Shown: positions 16,748 through 27,100 of the stretch, piece after piece
How positions within the stretch are numbered: the first letter of the stretch is position 1
How the letters are laid out: each line of letters starts with the position of its first letter
Assembly: GCF_036013935.1 (NCBI RefSeq)
Contig: NZ_CP107902.1
Span: forward strand, 6,481,001 to 6,545,000
Origin: Streptomyces sp. NBC_00461
Lineage (GTDB): Bacteria; Actinomycetota; Actinomycetes; Streptomycetales; Streptomycetaceae
Reading direction: 5' to 3'
DNA length: 64,000 bases
Notes under the pieces: generated by a model
Told to the model about the DNA's origin: nothing
The model's input: only the letters and a program-made list of their open reading frames with translations
Database searches by the model: none
Made by a program: the position numbers and the translations under genes

Positions 16748-19516
16748 CTACAGCGCGCCCTTGCGTGACAGTTGGTTGAAGGCCAGCCAGCCCGGCAGCA
16801 CCGGCAGCCACAGCGTCAGCAGACGGAACAGCAGGACGGCCGGGGCCGCCACCTCCTTGGGCAGGCCCACGGCGATCAGACCGACCGTCAGGGTCGCCTC
16901 GACCGCGCCCACACCGCCCGGGGTCGGGGCCGCGGACCCGAGCGCGTTGCCCGCGAGGAAGACGACGGCGACGCTGGCGATGCTGAGGGAGGTGCCCTGG
17001 CTGCCGAAAGCACGGATCGAAGCGTCCAGGCACATCACGAAGCAGGCGGTCAGCAGCAGCATGCCGCCGATGCCGGTGACGAGCTTCTGCGGCCGCTGCA
17101 GTACGTCCAGCATGCGCGGCACGACACCGGCGAAAAGCGACCGCACGCGCGTGGAGACGAATTTCCGCAGGAAGGGCACCGAGGTGACCACCAGAACGAG
17201 CACCGCCACCGTCAGCAGACCCGCGATGACCGTCCGGGACGGCGACAGCGAGGGCGTCTTCTCGGTGCCGGTGAGGTAGCCGAAGGACAGCAGCATCAGG
17301 ATGTGGCAGCCGAGCCCGAACAGCTGTGAGGCGCCCACGCTCGCCACCGCGAGCCCCGGACGCACCCCCGAGCGTTGCAGGAAGCGGGTGTTGAGGGCGA
17401 CGCCGCCCACCGCGGCCGGAGCGACGATCTTGACGAACGACCCGGCGACCTGCGCCGCCACGGCCCGCAGGAACGGCACCCGCTCGGGCACGAACCCCAG
17501 CAGCGCCATCGCCGCCGCGAAGTAGCTTGCCGCCGAGAACGCCACGGCCGCCAGGACCCAGCCCCACTGCGCGTTCGCGACCAGAGGGCCGAGTTCGATG
17601 TGGGTGAGCTGCGTCAGCAGGAAGTAGGCACCGATGGCGCCGGCGATGAAACTGATCAGCGTGCGCGGCCGCACCCGCTCCAGGCGGGCCGGCTCCACCG
17701 GCGCCTGCGGCCTGATCAACAGCACCTGATGACGGATCTGTGTGAGCAGATCCTCCTCGCGAGCCTCGTCCAGGGCCTCGTCGATGGCCCTCTTCTCGGC
17801 CCGCTGCTCCGCGCGTACGGCCTTCTTGTCGGGCTTGTCGAGTACGACGGGCCCGGTGTCGTCCGACGCCTCCTCCAGCCGGGCCTGCTTGGCCTGCCGG
17901 GACGCCTCCAGGACCGCCTCGCGCTCGCGCTGGGCGCGCTCCCGGGCCAGCTTGCGCAGGGTCGCGCGGGAGGTGCGGCTGAGGGCGATGGGCTGCAGCA
18001 TCGGCAGACAGTCCGCCACGTCGTCCGGGCCGAGCACGCCCACCGCCGACGCCACCGCACGCTCGGCGCCCACCCGCAGTCCGAGCGTCACCAGGAGCTG
18101 CGAGATGTCCATGCGCAGCAGCAGGTCGCCGGCCGCGATCTCGCCGACGCGCAGATCGGTCAGGATCACCGTGCCGGAACGATCCACCAGAATCGCCTCG
18201 CCCACCAGCCTGCGGTGTGCGATGCGCCGAGACTGCAGCGCCCGAACCTGGTGCCACGTGTCGTGCAGCAGCTCGTCGGTGATCTCGTCGTCCGCCAGGG
18301 CGTCGAGCGTGCGCCCGCCCGTGTGCTCGTAGACGAGTATCACGGCGTCGGGGCCGAGCTCCGAGGTCGCGATCAGCTTGGGCGCGTTGGCACCGGCCGC
18401 GATGGCCGCGTAGGCGAGCAGCGCCTCCTGCTCCAGCGCCTGCCGCAGCGACTGGAGGCTGCTGCGCGTGGCGAAGCCGCGCAGCGTCAGATTGCGCCAC
18501 GCGCGGTAGAAGAACCCCTGCGCCTGCTGCTCCCGGTCGACCACCGTCACGTCCAGCGGCGGTCCGTCCTCCAAAGTGACGAAGTAGCGCCGGCCGCGAT
18601 CGCCCGTCTCCGGGTTGTCCGACACCTCCTCGCGGGCCGCGCTCACCGGACGGAAGCCGACGTGCCGGAGGCCCGCCATCAGCGTCCGCCCGGTGGGACG
18701 GACATTGGGCGAGCCGACCGCGTACAGCGTCCCGTAGGCCACGGTCCAGCCCATCAGCACCGTCAGAATGATCGAGAACGGTGTCGTGTAGCCGGTGACG
18801 AGCATCGAGAAGGCGTCGAGGAGCAGCACGATCCACAGCACCGCGCGCCAGCGTGGCCGCCGGGACATGCCGACGGCCGTCATGTACGCGATGACCGGCG
18901 CGAGATAGCCGTGCACCGGGTCGGTCAGGGCGTGGATGTCGCCGGGGGAGGGCTGGGTGAGCGCCTCCTGGATGGAGTCGGGCGCGGCCTTGGCGACCCA
19001 CAGGTCTGTGGCCAGAGTCACTCCGTGCGCGAGGACCGCGGCGAGCACACCGTCGGCGATGCGCAGCCCGTCGCGCTTGATCAGCCGCTCGATCGCGAAC
19101 GCGACCGGCACCAGGAGGATCGCGATGCTGGACGCCAGACCCGCGATCTTGATGAGCAGATCGGGCGCCTGCCCGGTGCCCTTGTTGATGTCCTGTTCGA
19201 GGCCCGAGGTGGTGCCGTGGGCGAACGCGGCGATCGCCAGCAGGACGACGACGGCGAGCACGCCCACCAGAAGGCGCATGAGGTCGGACGGACGGTGCAC
19301 GCGCGCGGGGAGCAGCGGTTCGTCGCCCTCGACCTCGTCGACGTGCGCCTCGTCGCAGAACTCGTCCTCGCCGCTGTCCACGTCGGAAGGAGTGTCCTTA
19401 CCGCCCGTACCGGCACTGGAATCGGCGTCGGAGTCGGGGCCGGAACCGGTGTGAGGGCGCGACGAAGCGGCAGAGGTGCTCTCCGCGTCCTCTGGGTGCG
19501 CACCCTGCTGTTTCAT
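16748..19516 (-). CDS. Large membrane protein: kinase-like domain fused to LPG-synthase/flippase TM domain
   Basis: The start is taken at the ATG at 19516, giving 922 residues, because AGAAGAG lies just upstream; a GTG 24 bp further out is possible. The acidic N-terminal tail (~70 residues) is followed by about six membrane helices. A soluble segment (about 290-560) then resembles a degenerate phosphotransferase fold (ALEQEALLAYAAIAAG, ILVYEHTGGRTLDAL, RRIAHRRLVGEAILVDRSGTVILTDL). A charged coiled region leads into a C-terminal AglD/YbhN-type lysylphosphatidylglycerol-synthase membrane domain (AQVAGSFVKIVAPAAVGGVALNTRFLQRSG, PTPGGVGAVEATLTVGLIAVG). Such domains flip lipids; substrate unknown. 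The kinase-like HRD reads HRRLVG, so catalysis is doubtful. Confidence 0.85.
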   Translation of the reverse strand: MKQQGAHPEDAESTSAASSRPHTGSGPDSDADSSAGTGGKDTPSDVDSGEDEFCDEAHVDEVEGDEPLLPARVHRPSDLMRLLVGVLAVVVLLAIAAFAHGTTSGLEQDINKGTGQAPDLLIKIAGLASSIAILLVPVAFAIERLIKRDGLRIADGVLAAVLAHGVTLATDLWVAKAAPDSIQEALTQPSPGDIHALTDPVHGYLAPVIAYMTAVGMSRRPRWRAVLWIVLLLDAFSMLVTGYTTPFSIILTVLMGWTVAYGTLYAVGSPNVRPTGRTLMAGLRHVGFRPVSAAREEVSDNPETGDRGRRYFVTLEDGPPLDVTVVDREQQAQGFFYRAWRNLTLRGFATRSSLQSLRQALEQEALLAYAAIAAGANAPKLIATSELGPDAVILVYEHTGGRTLDALADDEITDELLHDTWHQVRALQSRRIAHRRLVGEAILVDRSGTVILTDLRVGEIAAGDLLLRMDISQLLVTLGLRVGAERAVASAVGVLGPDDVADCLPMLQPIALSRTSRATLRKLARERAQREREAVLEASRQAKQARLEEASDDTGPVVLDKPDKKAVRAEQRAEKRAIDEALDEAREEDLLTQIRHQVLLIRPQAPVEPARLERVRPRTLISFIAGAIGAYFLLTQLTHIELGPLVANAQWGWVLAAVAFSAASYFAAAMALLGFVPERVPFLRAVAAQVAGSFVKIVAPAAVGGVALNTRFLQRSGVRPGLAVASVGASQLFGLGCHILMLLSFGYLTGTEKTPSLSPSRTVIAGLLTVAVLVLVVTSVPFLRKFVSTRVRSLFAGVVPRMLDVLQRPQKLVTGIGGMLLLTACFVMCLDASIRAFGSQGTSLSIASVAVVFLAGNALGSAAPTPGGVGAVEATLTVGLIAVGLPKEVAAPAVLLFRLLTLWLPVLPGWLAFNQLSRKGAL

Positions 19517-19714
19517 CGTCTCTTCTTGATCTCGTATCACCGGTCACCGCCCGCATGATGGTGGCATGCCCCACCGACACGCGGGGGTGTCAGGGTGCAC
19601 ATGCGGGGGCGCACAGTCTGCCGGAAGCGCCGCCCGGGGGCGAGGGACAGGCACAGGCACACGCACAGTCGCGAGCCCGCCACGCTGTCGGTGGCGTGGG
19701 GCAGGATGGGCCGG

Positions 19715-20101
19715 ATGAGCGAGGAGAGCCTTCCGCACGACGACCGCCCGGAGCCCCCGGACGCCCTCCCGGAGTACGCCGAGCGCGTCCTGGACGTCGC
19801 CGAACTGATCCCACCCGGGCGTGTCATGACATACGGCGACGTTGCCGAGTGGCTGGAGGAAGGCGGTCCCCGCCAGGTCGGCCGCGTGATGGCGCTCTAC
19901 GGGGGAGCCGCTCCCTGGTGGCGCGTCGTGCGCGCGGACGGCGCTCTCCTCCCGGGCCACGAACTGCGCGCCCTTGACCACTACCGCGTCGAGGGCACAC
20001 CCCTGAAGGAGGCGGGCAGAGCCACCGAGGGCCACCTGCCACGCCTCGACATGAAGCGGGCGCGGTGGGACGGCGGCGAACACGCGGACGGTCACACCTG
20101 A
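19715..20101 (+). CDS. Alkyltransferase-like (ATL) protein of MGMT family
   Basis: The start is the ATG at 19715 (upstream AGGATGG), giving 128 residues. The fold matches the DNA-binding half of O6-alkylguanine transferases: IPPGRVMTYGDVAEWL (recognition helix region) and GRVMALYGGAAPWWRVVRADG. The alkyl-acceptor PCHR motif is replaced by PWWRV, so it has no acceptor cysteine and should not repair by alkyl transfer. ATL proteins instead flag alkyl-guanines for nucleotide excision repair. It stands before the helicase-nuclease genes adnA and adnB. Confidence 0.88.
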   Translation: MSEESLPHDDRPEPPDALPEYAERVLDVAELIPPGRVMTYGDVAEWLEEGGPRQVGRVMALYGGAAPWWRVVRADGALLPGHELRALDHYRVEGTPLKEAGRATEGHLPRLDMKRARWDGGEHADGHT

Positions 20102-20358
20102 CAGCTTCCGCCATCCGAAGGGTCTGCGGGTGGCCCGTGATCCGTACGAGGGAACAGGGGCACGTCCGTGGCATGCCGTACGTTCGTGGGGCGAGGGACG
20201 CGCGGGTCGCGAGTGCCGTACGGGAAGAAGAGGAAGCCCTGCTTCCGCACCGGTCGTCGGCGTAGCGTCGGCGGCACGCGTCCCCCTCACCTCCCGATCA
20301 CCGTCCTCCACGCACGGTGGTCCGACGACCAGCACAACCACCAGGACCGGCGAACCAC

Positions 20359-23300
20359 GTGAGCTCCTCTTCCTCCACCAGGCGCCTGTCGCACCCCCGG
20401 GTGCGGCAGGGGAACCGTGGCGCTTACCGACTGGTGCGTACCCCGCCGGCCACAGCGGCTCCCCCTCGTCTGGACGCGGCACAGCGCTCCGTGGTTGACC
20501 ACAGGAACGGCCCGCTGCTCGTCCTCGCAGGCCCGGGCACCGGCAAGACCACCACGCTCGTCGAGTCCGTGGCGGCCAGGATCGCCCGCGGCGGGGACCC
20601 CGAGCGCATCCTGGTGCTGACGTTCAGCCGCAGGGCGGCCGTCGAACTGCGCGACCGCATGGCGCTGCGCATAGGGGCGGCACGCGCTCCCCGGGCGACC
20701 ACCTTCCACTCGTTCTGCTACGCCCTGGTCCGCGCCCACCAGGACAGCGAACTGTTCGCCGAGCCGCTGCGCCTGCTCTCCGGCCCCGAGCAGGACGTCA
20801 CGGTCCGCGAACTGCTCGCGGGACAGGGCGGCCTGGAGCGGCTCGGCCTCGCGCACGTGCGCTGGCCCGACGAGCTGCGCGCCTGCCTCACCACCCGCGG
20901 CTTCGCCGACGAGGTCCGCGCGGTCCTCGCCCGCAGCCGTGAGCTGGGCCTGGGACCCGGCGCCCTGGACGCGTTCGCCCGCCGTATCGGCCGCCCCGAC
21001 TGGCGCGCCGCGGCCGCCTTCCTCGCCGAGTACCTCGACGTGCTCGACATGCAGGGCGTGCTCGACTACGCGGAACTGGTCCACCGCGCGGTCCTCCTCG
21101 CCCACCGCCCCGACGGCGCCGCGCGGCTCGCCGCCCAGTACGACGCCGTCTTCGTGGACGAGTACCAGGACACGGACGCCGCACAGGTACGGCTGCTGCA
21201 CGCGCTCGCGGGCGACGGCCGCACCCTCGTCTCCTTCGGCGACCCGGACCAGTCGATCTACGCGTTCCGGGGCGCCGATGTGAACGGCATCCTGGAGTTC
21301 CCGGCGGCCTTCCCGCGCGCGGACGGCAGCCCGGCACCCGTCGAGGTCCTGCGCACCTCCCGCCGCTCCGGCGCCGCGCTGCTCGGCGCGACCCGGCTCC
21401 TCACCCAGCGCATGCCGCTCACCCGCCTGCCGGCGGAGAAGGTACGCGCGCACCGCGACCTCGCCCCTGTCCGTGACGGAGGCCGCGTCGAGGTCTACAC
21501 GTACCCGACGCCCGGTACGGAGCTGGACAACATCGCCGACATCCTGCGCCGGGCACACCTTGAGGACGGCGTTCCGTGGCGCGAGATGGCCGTCCTGGTG
21601 CGCGCCGGATCCCGCACGATTCCAACGGTCCGCCGCGCCCTCACGGCCGCCGGCGTCCCCCTGGACATCGACGGCGACGACCTGCCCCTGCGCCACGAAC
21701 CAGCGGTGGCGCCACTGCTGACGGCACTGAAGGCGGTGGCCGCGGCGGAGGCGGCCTCGGGGGGAGCGGAGGAGGACGTACGTGGCAAGGGCGGTGTCGA
21801 CGGTGAGGGCTACGGCGCGGGCGAGGACGCGGACGTAGCGGCGGAGTACGGCGAGGACGGGCTGAAGGCGCCTGAAGGTGGCAAGGGAGAGCCGGCGGCA
21901 TCGGAAGGCGGCGGGGGAGGGTCGGCGGCATCGGAAGGCGGCGGTGACGAGCGGGCTGCACCTGAAGATGGCGGAAGCGAGCTGACCGCGCCGGAACACG
22001 GCGGGGAGGAACTCGCTGCACCGGAAGATGGAGTGGACGAGGTGACGACATCGGAGGATGGCGGGGAGGAACTCGCTGCACCGGAAGATGGCGTGGACGA
22101 GGTGACGACATCGGAAGACGGCAGGGAACAACTCGCTGCACCGGAAGACGGCGAGGCCGACTCGGCCGATGCGCCGGACCCGTGCTGGCTCGACACTGAA
22201 ACCGCCCTGATGCTGCTCGCCTCGCCCCTCGCCGGTATGGACGCCGCCGATCTGCGTCGCCTCGGTCGTGCCCTGCGTGACGAGGAGCGGGCCGCGGGCA
22301 ACGCCCTGCCGCCGCCCTCGGACGAGCTGCTCACAAGGGCGCTGGCCGAGCCTGAGCGCCTGGTCGCGCACGACCCCACGTACGCGCGTGGCGCACAGCG
22401 TCTCGGCGCGCTGCTGGGCAAGGCCCGTGAGCGCCTCGCGGGCGGCGGCACGGCCGAGGAGGCCCTGTGGGACCTGTGGGAGGGCACACCCTGGCCGGCC
22501 CGCCTGGAGCGGTCCGCGCGGCGCGGTGGTGCTGCCGGACGCAACGCCGACCGTGATCTGGACGCCGTGTGCGCGCTGTTCGCGACCGCCGCGCGCGCGG
22601 AGGAACGCACCGGAGGCAGGGGCGCCCTCAACTTCCTGGAGGAGATCGAGGCCGAGGACATCGCTGCCGACACCCTCACGCGGCGTGCCGTACGCCCCGA
22701 CGCCGTGCGCCTGATGACCGCGCACCGCTCCAAGGGCCTGGAGTGGCGGCTCGTCGTCGTCGCGGGCGTCCAGGAGGGCCTGTGGCCGGACCTGCGCCGC
22801 CGTGGCTCGCTGCTGGAGGCCGACCGCATCGGCCGCGACGGACTCGCCGAACCGCTCACTCCGGGTGCGCTGCTGACGGAGGAGCGGCGCCTGTTCTACG
22901 TGGCGGCCACGCGCGCGCGTGAACGGCTCGTCGTCACCGCGGTGAAGGCCCCCGCGGACGACGGCGACCAGCCTTCCCGCTTCCTCACCGAACTCGGCGT
23001 CGAGCCCAGGGACGTCACGGGCCGCCCGCGCCGCCCGCTGTCCGTCGCCGCGCTCGTGGCCGAACTGCGTGCCACGACCGTCGACCCGCGTGTCTCGGAC
23101 ACCCTGAGGGAGGCCGCCGCCCACCGGTTGGCGCGGCTCGCCGCGCTCGCCGACGAGGACGGCCGCCCGCTGGTCCCCTCAGCCCACCCCTACCGTTGGT
23201 GGGGCATGTACGAGCCGACCGAGAGCAAGGTGCCGCTGCGCAACCGCGACGAGCCCGTCGTGCTCTCCGGCAGCGCCCTCGACCAGCTCGCCAACACCTG

Positions 23301-24066
23301 CGCCCTGCAGTGGTTCCTGGGCCGCGAGGTCAAGGCCGACGCCCCCGCGACCGCCGCCCAGGGCTTCGGCAACGTGGTGCACGTCCTCGCCGACGAGGTC
23401 GCCTCCGGCCACACCCCCGCCGACCTCGCCGTCCTCATGGAGCGCCTCGACTCCGTGTGGAACGCGCTCGCCTTCGACGCGCCCTGGAAGTCCGCGCAGG
23501 AGAAGGACAACGCGCGCGTGGCGCTCGAACGCTTCCTGAAGTGGCACGTCGACACCAGCGGCGCCCGCTCGGGCCGCGCACCCGTGGCCAGCGAGCACGG
23601 CTTCGACGTCACCCTCGAAGCGGGCGACTACGAGGTCCGCATCCGCGGCTCCATGGACCGGGTCGAGACCGACGGCGAGGGCCGCGCCTACGTCGTCGAC
23701 TTCAAGACCGGCAAACAGGCGCCGACCGCACGCGAGATGGAACACCACCCCCAGCTCGCCGTCTACCAGCTCGCCGTCCGCGAAGGCGCCGTGGACGACG
23801 CCTTCGACGGGGTGCGCCCCGAGCCCGCCGGCGCCGAACTCGTCCAGTTGCGCCAGGGTGCCGCCCGACGCGACGGCGGCGAGACCCTGCCCAAGGTGCA
23901 GGCCCAGGCACCACTGGAGGGGGAGTGGGTCGGCGAGCTGCTGGCCAACGCCGCCGGGAAGGTCCTCGACGAGCGGTTCACACCGAGCGCTGGCCAGCAC
24001 TGCACCCACTGCGCGTTCCAGGCGTCCTGCAGCGCACGGTCCGAGGGGCGGCACATCGTCGAGTGA
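20359..24066 (+). CDS. adnA: AdnA-type ATP-dependent helicase-nuclease subunit
   Basis: The start is set at GTG 20359 (1235 residues); a GTG at 20317 is an alternative. UvrD-family motor motifs are AGPGTGKTTTLVE (about 57-69), VDEYQDTD (Asp267-Glu268), FGDPDQSIYAFRGA, RLMTAHRSKGLEWRLV and FYVAATRARERL. The C-terminal RecB-type nuclease has VVDFKTGK (Asp1114, Lys1116). Cysteines C981 and C1215xxC1218x5C1224 are placed as in AddB-like iron-sulfur nucleases. AdnAB resects DNA double-strand ends in actinobacteria. Between the motor halves residues 505-604 are a decapeptide repeat not expected in the family. adnB follows after 100 bp with its own promoter. Confidence 0.9.
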   Translation: MSSSSSTRRLSHPRVRQGNRGAYRLVRTPPATAAPPRLDAAQRSVVDHRNGPLLVLAGPGTGKTTTLVESVAARIARGGDPERILVLTFSRRAAVELRDRMALRIGAARAPRATTFHSFCYALVRAHQDSELFAEPLRLLSGPEQDVTVRELLAGQGGLERLGLAHVRWPDELRACLTTRGFADEVRAVLARSRELGLGPGALDAFARRIGRPDWRAAAAFLAEYLDVLDMQGVLDYAELVHRAVLLAHRPDGAARLAAQYDAVFVDEYQDTDAAQVRLLHALAGDGRTLVSFGDPDQSIYAFRGADVNGILEFPAAFPRADGSPAPVEVLRTSRRSGAALLGATRLLTQRMPLTRLPAEKVRAHRDLAPVRDGGRVEVYTYPTPGTELDNIADILRRAHLEDGVPWREMAVLVRAGSRTIPTVRRALTAAGVPLDIDGDDLPLRHEPAVAPLLTALKAVAAAEAASGGAEEDVRGKGGVDGEGYGAGEDADVAAEYGEDGLKAPEGGKGEPAASEGGGGGSAASEGGGDERAAPEDGGSELTAPEHGGEELAAPEDGVDEVTTSEDGGEELAAPEDGVDEVTTSEDGREQLAAPEDGEADSADAPDPCWLDTETALMLLASPLAGMDAADLRRLGRALRDEERAAGNALPPPSDELLTRALAEPERLVAHDPTYARGAQRLGALLGKARERLAGGGTAEEALWDLWEGTPWPARLERSARRGGAAGRNADRDLDAVCALFATAARAEERTGGRGALNFLEEIEAEDIAADTLTRRAVRPDAVRLMTAHRSKGLEWRLVVVAGVQEGLWPDLRRRGSLLEADRIGRDGLAEPLTPGALLTEERRLFYVAATRARERLVVTAVKAPADDGDQPSRFLTELGVEPRDVTGRPRRPLSVAALVAELRATTVDPRVSDTLREAAAHRLARLAALADEDGRPLVPSAHPYRWWGMYEPTESKVPLRNRDEPVVLSGSALDQLANTCALQWFLGREVKADAPATAAQGFGNVVHVLADEVASGHTPADLAVLMERLDSVWNALAFDAPWKSAQEKDNARVALERFLKWHVDTSGARSGRAPVASEHGFDVTLEAGDYEVRIRGSMDRVETDGEGRAYVVDFKTGKQAPTAREMEHHPQLAVYQLAVREGAVDDAFDGVRPEPAGAELVQLRQGAARRDGGETLPKVQAQAPLEGEWVGELLANAAGKVLDERFTPSAGQHCTHCAFQASCSARSEGRHIVE
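21871..22170 (+). repeat. In-frame 30-bp (decapeptide) tandem repeat inside adnA
   Basis: Ten consecutive 30-bp units encode decapeptides of pattern [PS]E[DGH]GxxExx[AT], for example PEDGVDEVTT and SEDGGEELAA. The last four full units form near-perfect 60-bp duplications (22021-22080, 22081-22140). The preceding ~100 bp is also acidic and Gly-rich but irregular. Confidence 0.95.
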
Positions 24067-24166
24067 CGTGAGTGATCCACGACACCACCCGTGCCGACCT
24101 GCGCTTCCGCCCGCCCCGAGGCGGATCCGTCCGCCACTGTCAGTGGTCGCCGCTAGCCTCTCTGAC

Positions 24167-27100
24167 GTGCCGCCCCGTATCACCGACCCCGATCAGCTCA
24201 AGGAACTCCTGGGGATTCCGTTCACCCCGGAGCAGACGGCCTGCATCGTCGCGCCGCCCGCCCCCCAGGTGATCGTCGCCGGAGCCGGGTCGGGCAAGAC
24301 GACCGTGATGGCGGCACGCGTGGTGTGGCTCGTCGGCACCGGCCAGGTCGCCCCCGAGCAGGTCCTCGGCCTCACCTTCACCAACAAGGCCGCCGGCGAA
24401 CTCGCCGAGCGCGTCCGCAAGGCGCTCGTCAGGGCCGGGGTCACCGACCCCGACGTCATCGACCCGGACAACCCGCCCGGCGAGCCCGTGATCTCGACGT
24501 ACCACGCCTTCGCGGGCCGCCTCCTGACCGACCACGGCCTGCGCATCGGCCTCGAACCGACCGCCCGCCTCCTCGCCGACGCCACCCGCTACCAGCTCGC
24601 CGCACGCGTGCTGCGCGAGGCACCGGGCCCCTACCCGGCGCTCACCCGCTCCTTCGCGGACCTGGTCAGCGACCTGCTCACCCTCGACGCGGAACTCTCC
24701 GAACACCTCGTACGGCCCGAGGACGTGCGCGCGTACGACACCGAGCTGCTGCGCACCCTGGAGGGCACCAAGCTCGGCAATGACGCGTTGCGGCAGGTCC
24801 CCAAGGCCGCCGCCGCGCGCCGTGACCTCGCCGGCCTCGTGACCCGCTACCGCGCCGCCAAGCGCGAACGCGACCTGCTCGACTTCGGCGACCAGATCGC
24901 CCTGTCCGCACAGCTCGCGCAGATCCCGGAAGTCGGCCGCATCCTGCGCGACGAGTTCCGCGTGGTCCTCCTCGACGAGTACCAGGACACCTCGGTGGCC
25001 CAGCGCATCCTCCTGGCCGGCCTGTTCGGCGACGGCACCGGCCACCCCGTCACCGCCGTCGGCGATCCCTGCCAGGCGATCTACGGCTGGCGCGGCGCCT
25101 CCGTCGCCAACCTGGACGACTTCCCGCAGCACTTCGCGCACCCCGACGGTCACCCCGCCGCCCGCCAGGCGCTCAGCGAGAACCGCCGCAGCGGCGGCCG
25201 GCTCCTGGACCTGGCCAACGGCCTCGCAGAGCCCCTGCGCGCCATGCACGCGGGCGTGGAGGCCCTCCGCCCCGCCCCCGGCGCCGAGCGCGACGGCACC
25301 GTGCGCTGTGCGCTGCTGCCCACCCACGCCGACGAGATCGAGTGGCTCGCCGACTCCGTCGCCCACCTCGTGAACACCGGGAAGGCACCCGGCGAGATCG
25401 CCGTCCTGTGCCGTACGGCGACCGACTTCGCCGAGATCCAGGGCGCACTCGTCGCCCGGGACGTGCCCGTCGAGGTGGTCGGCCTGTCCGGACTGCTGCA
25501 CCTCCCCGAGATCGCCGACCTGGTCGCCGTCTGCGAGGTCCTCCAGGACCCCGGCGCCAACGCCTCACTGGTTCGCCTGCTGACCGGCCCGCGCTGGCGC
25601 ATCGGCCCCCGCGACCTCGCCCTTCTGGGACGACGCGCACGGCTGCTCGTGGCCCACGCACGCGTGGACGGCGACGACGACCGCGACCGCCGGCTCGCCG
25701 AGGCCGTCGAGGGAGTCGACCCCTCCGAGGTGACCTCGCTGGCGGACGCCCTCGAAACCTTCCTGGAGATGCCGCTCGACGCCGGACGGGAGGACGACGC
25801 ACTGCCCTTCTCCCCGGACGCACGTGTCCGGTTCGCGCGCCTGGCCGCCGAACTGCGCGACCTGCGCCGCTCCCTGGCCGACCCGCTCATGGACGTCCTG
25901 CACCGCGTCCTCGCCGTCACCGGCCTGGAGGTGGAACTGTCCGCGTCCCCGCACGCCCTGGCCGCCCGCCGCCGCGAGACCCTCTCCAACTTCCTCGACA
26001 TCGCCGCCTCATTCGCCGCCGGCGACGGCCAGGCCAGCCTGCTCGCCTTCCTGGCCTTCCTGAGAACGGCCGCCCAGTACGAGAAGGGCCTCGACAACGC
26101 CCTGCCCGGCGGCGAGAACACCGTCAAGGTCCTCACCGCGCACAAGTCCAAGGGCCTGGAATGGGACGTCGTGGCCGTGCCCGGCCTGGTCACCGGCACC
26201 TTCCCCAGCACTCAGGGCCGCGAGAAGTGGACCGCCCAGGGCAAGGTGCTGCCGCACGAACTGCGCGGCGACTCCGACACCCTGCCCGACGTGGACACGT
26301 GGGACTCCCGCGGCCTGAAGGCCTTCCAGGAGGCCATGAAGGAGCACCAGCACACCGAGGAACTCCGCCTCGGCTACGTCACCTTCACCCGCCCCCGCTC
26401 CCTGCTCCTCGGCTCGGGGCACTGGTGGGGCCCCACCCAGAAGAAGCGCCGCGGACCGTCAGATTTCCTCCACGCCCTGTACGACCACTGCACGGCCGGA
26501 CACGGCGAGATCGAGGCATGGGCGGACGAACCCGCCGACGACGAGGAGAACCCGGCCCTGCACGCCGCGACCGCCGACCAGGTCTGGCCCCTGCCCCTGG
26601 ACGACGCGGCCCTGACCCGACGCCGCGCGGCCGCCGAGACAGTGCTGAACCATCTGGCCTCCCACAGCGACGGCCACCCCGCGGCCACGCACGACCCGGA
26701 CAGCCACGACGACCCGGACTGGCCACCACCGGACGACGAGGACGCGCCCCACGACGAGGAGGACCCCTTCACGGACGAGGACGCCGCCGACTGGGACACC
26801 TGGCCCACGGCCCGCCCGACCGTCCCGCACCAGGCCACGGCCCCGGAGAGCACCGAACACCGCAGCACACCCGACAGCGCACGCACCCACCCGGAGCGCA
26901 CAGCACACGAATCCGCCCCCGCGCACCCCCACCCCACCCCCGCCCACCCCCGCCTCACCCCCGAGGAAGCCCGCACCCTCGCCTCCTGGGACCGCGACCT
27001 CGACGCCCTCACCGGCGAACTCCTGCGCGCCCGGGAAGCCGTCACCGACGTCCCCCTCCCCACCTCGCTCACCGCATCCCAGGTGCTGCGCCTCGCCGCC

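Noticed and set aside
21871..22170. Regular 30-bp repeats considered as a CRISPR array
   Set aside because: There are no unique spacers; the units abut, keep the adnA frame and encode similar decapeptides.
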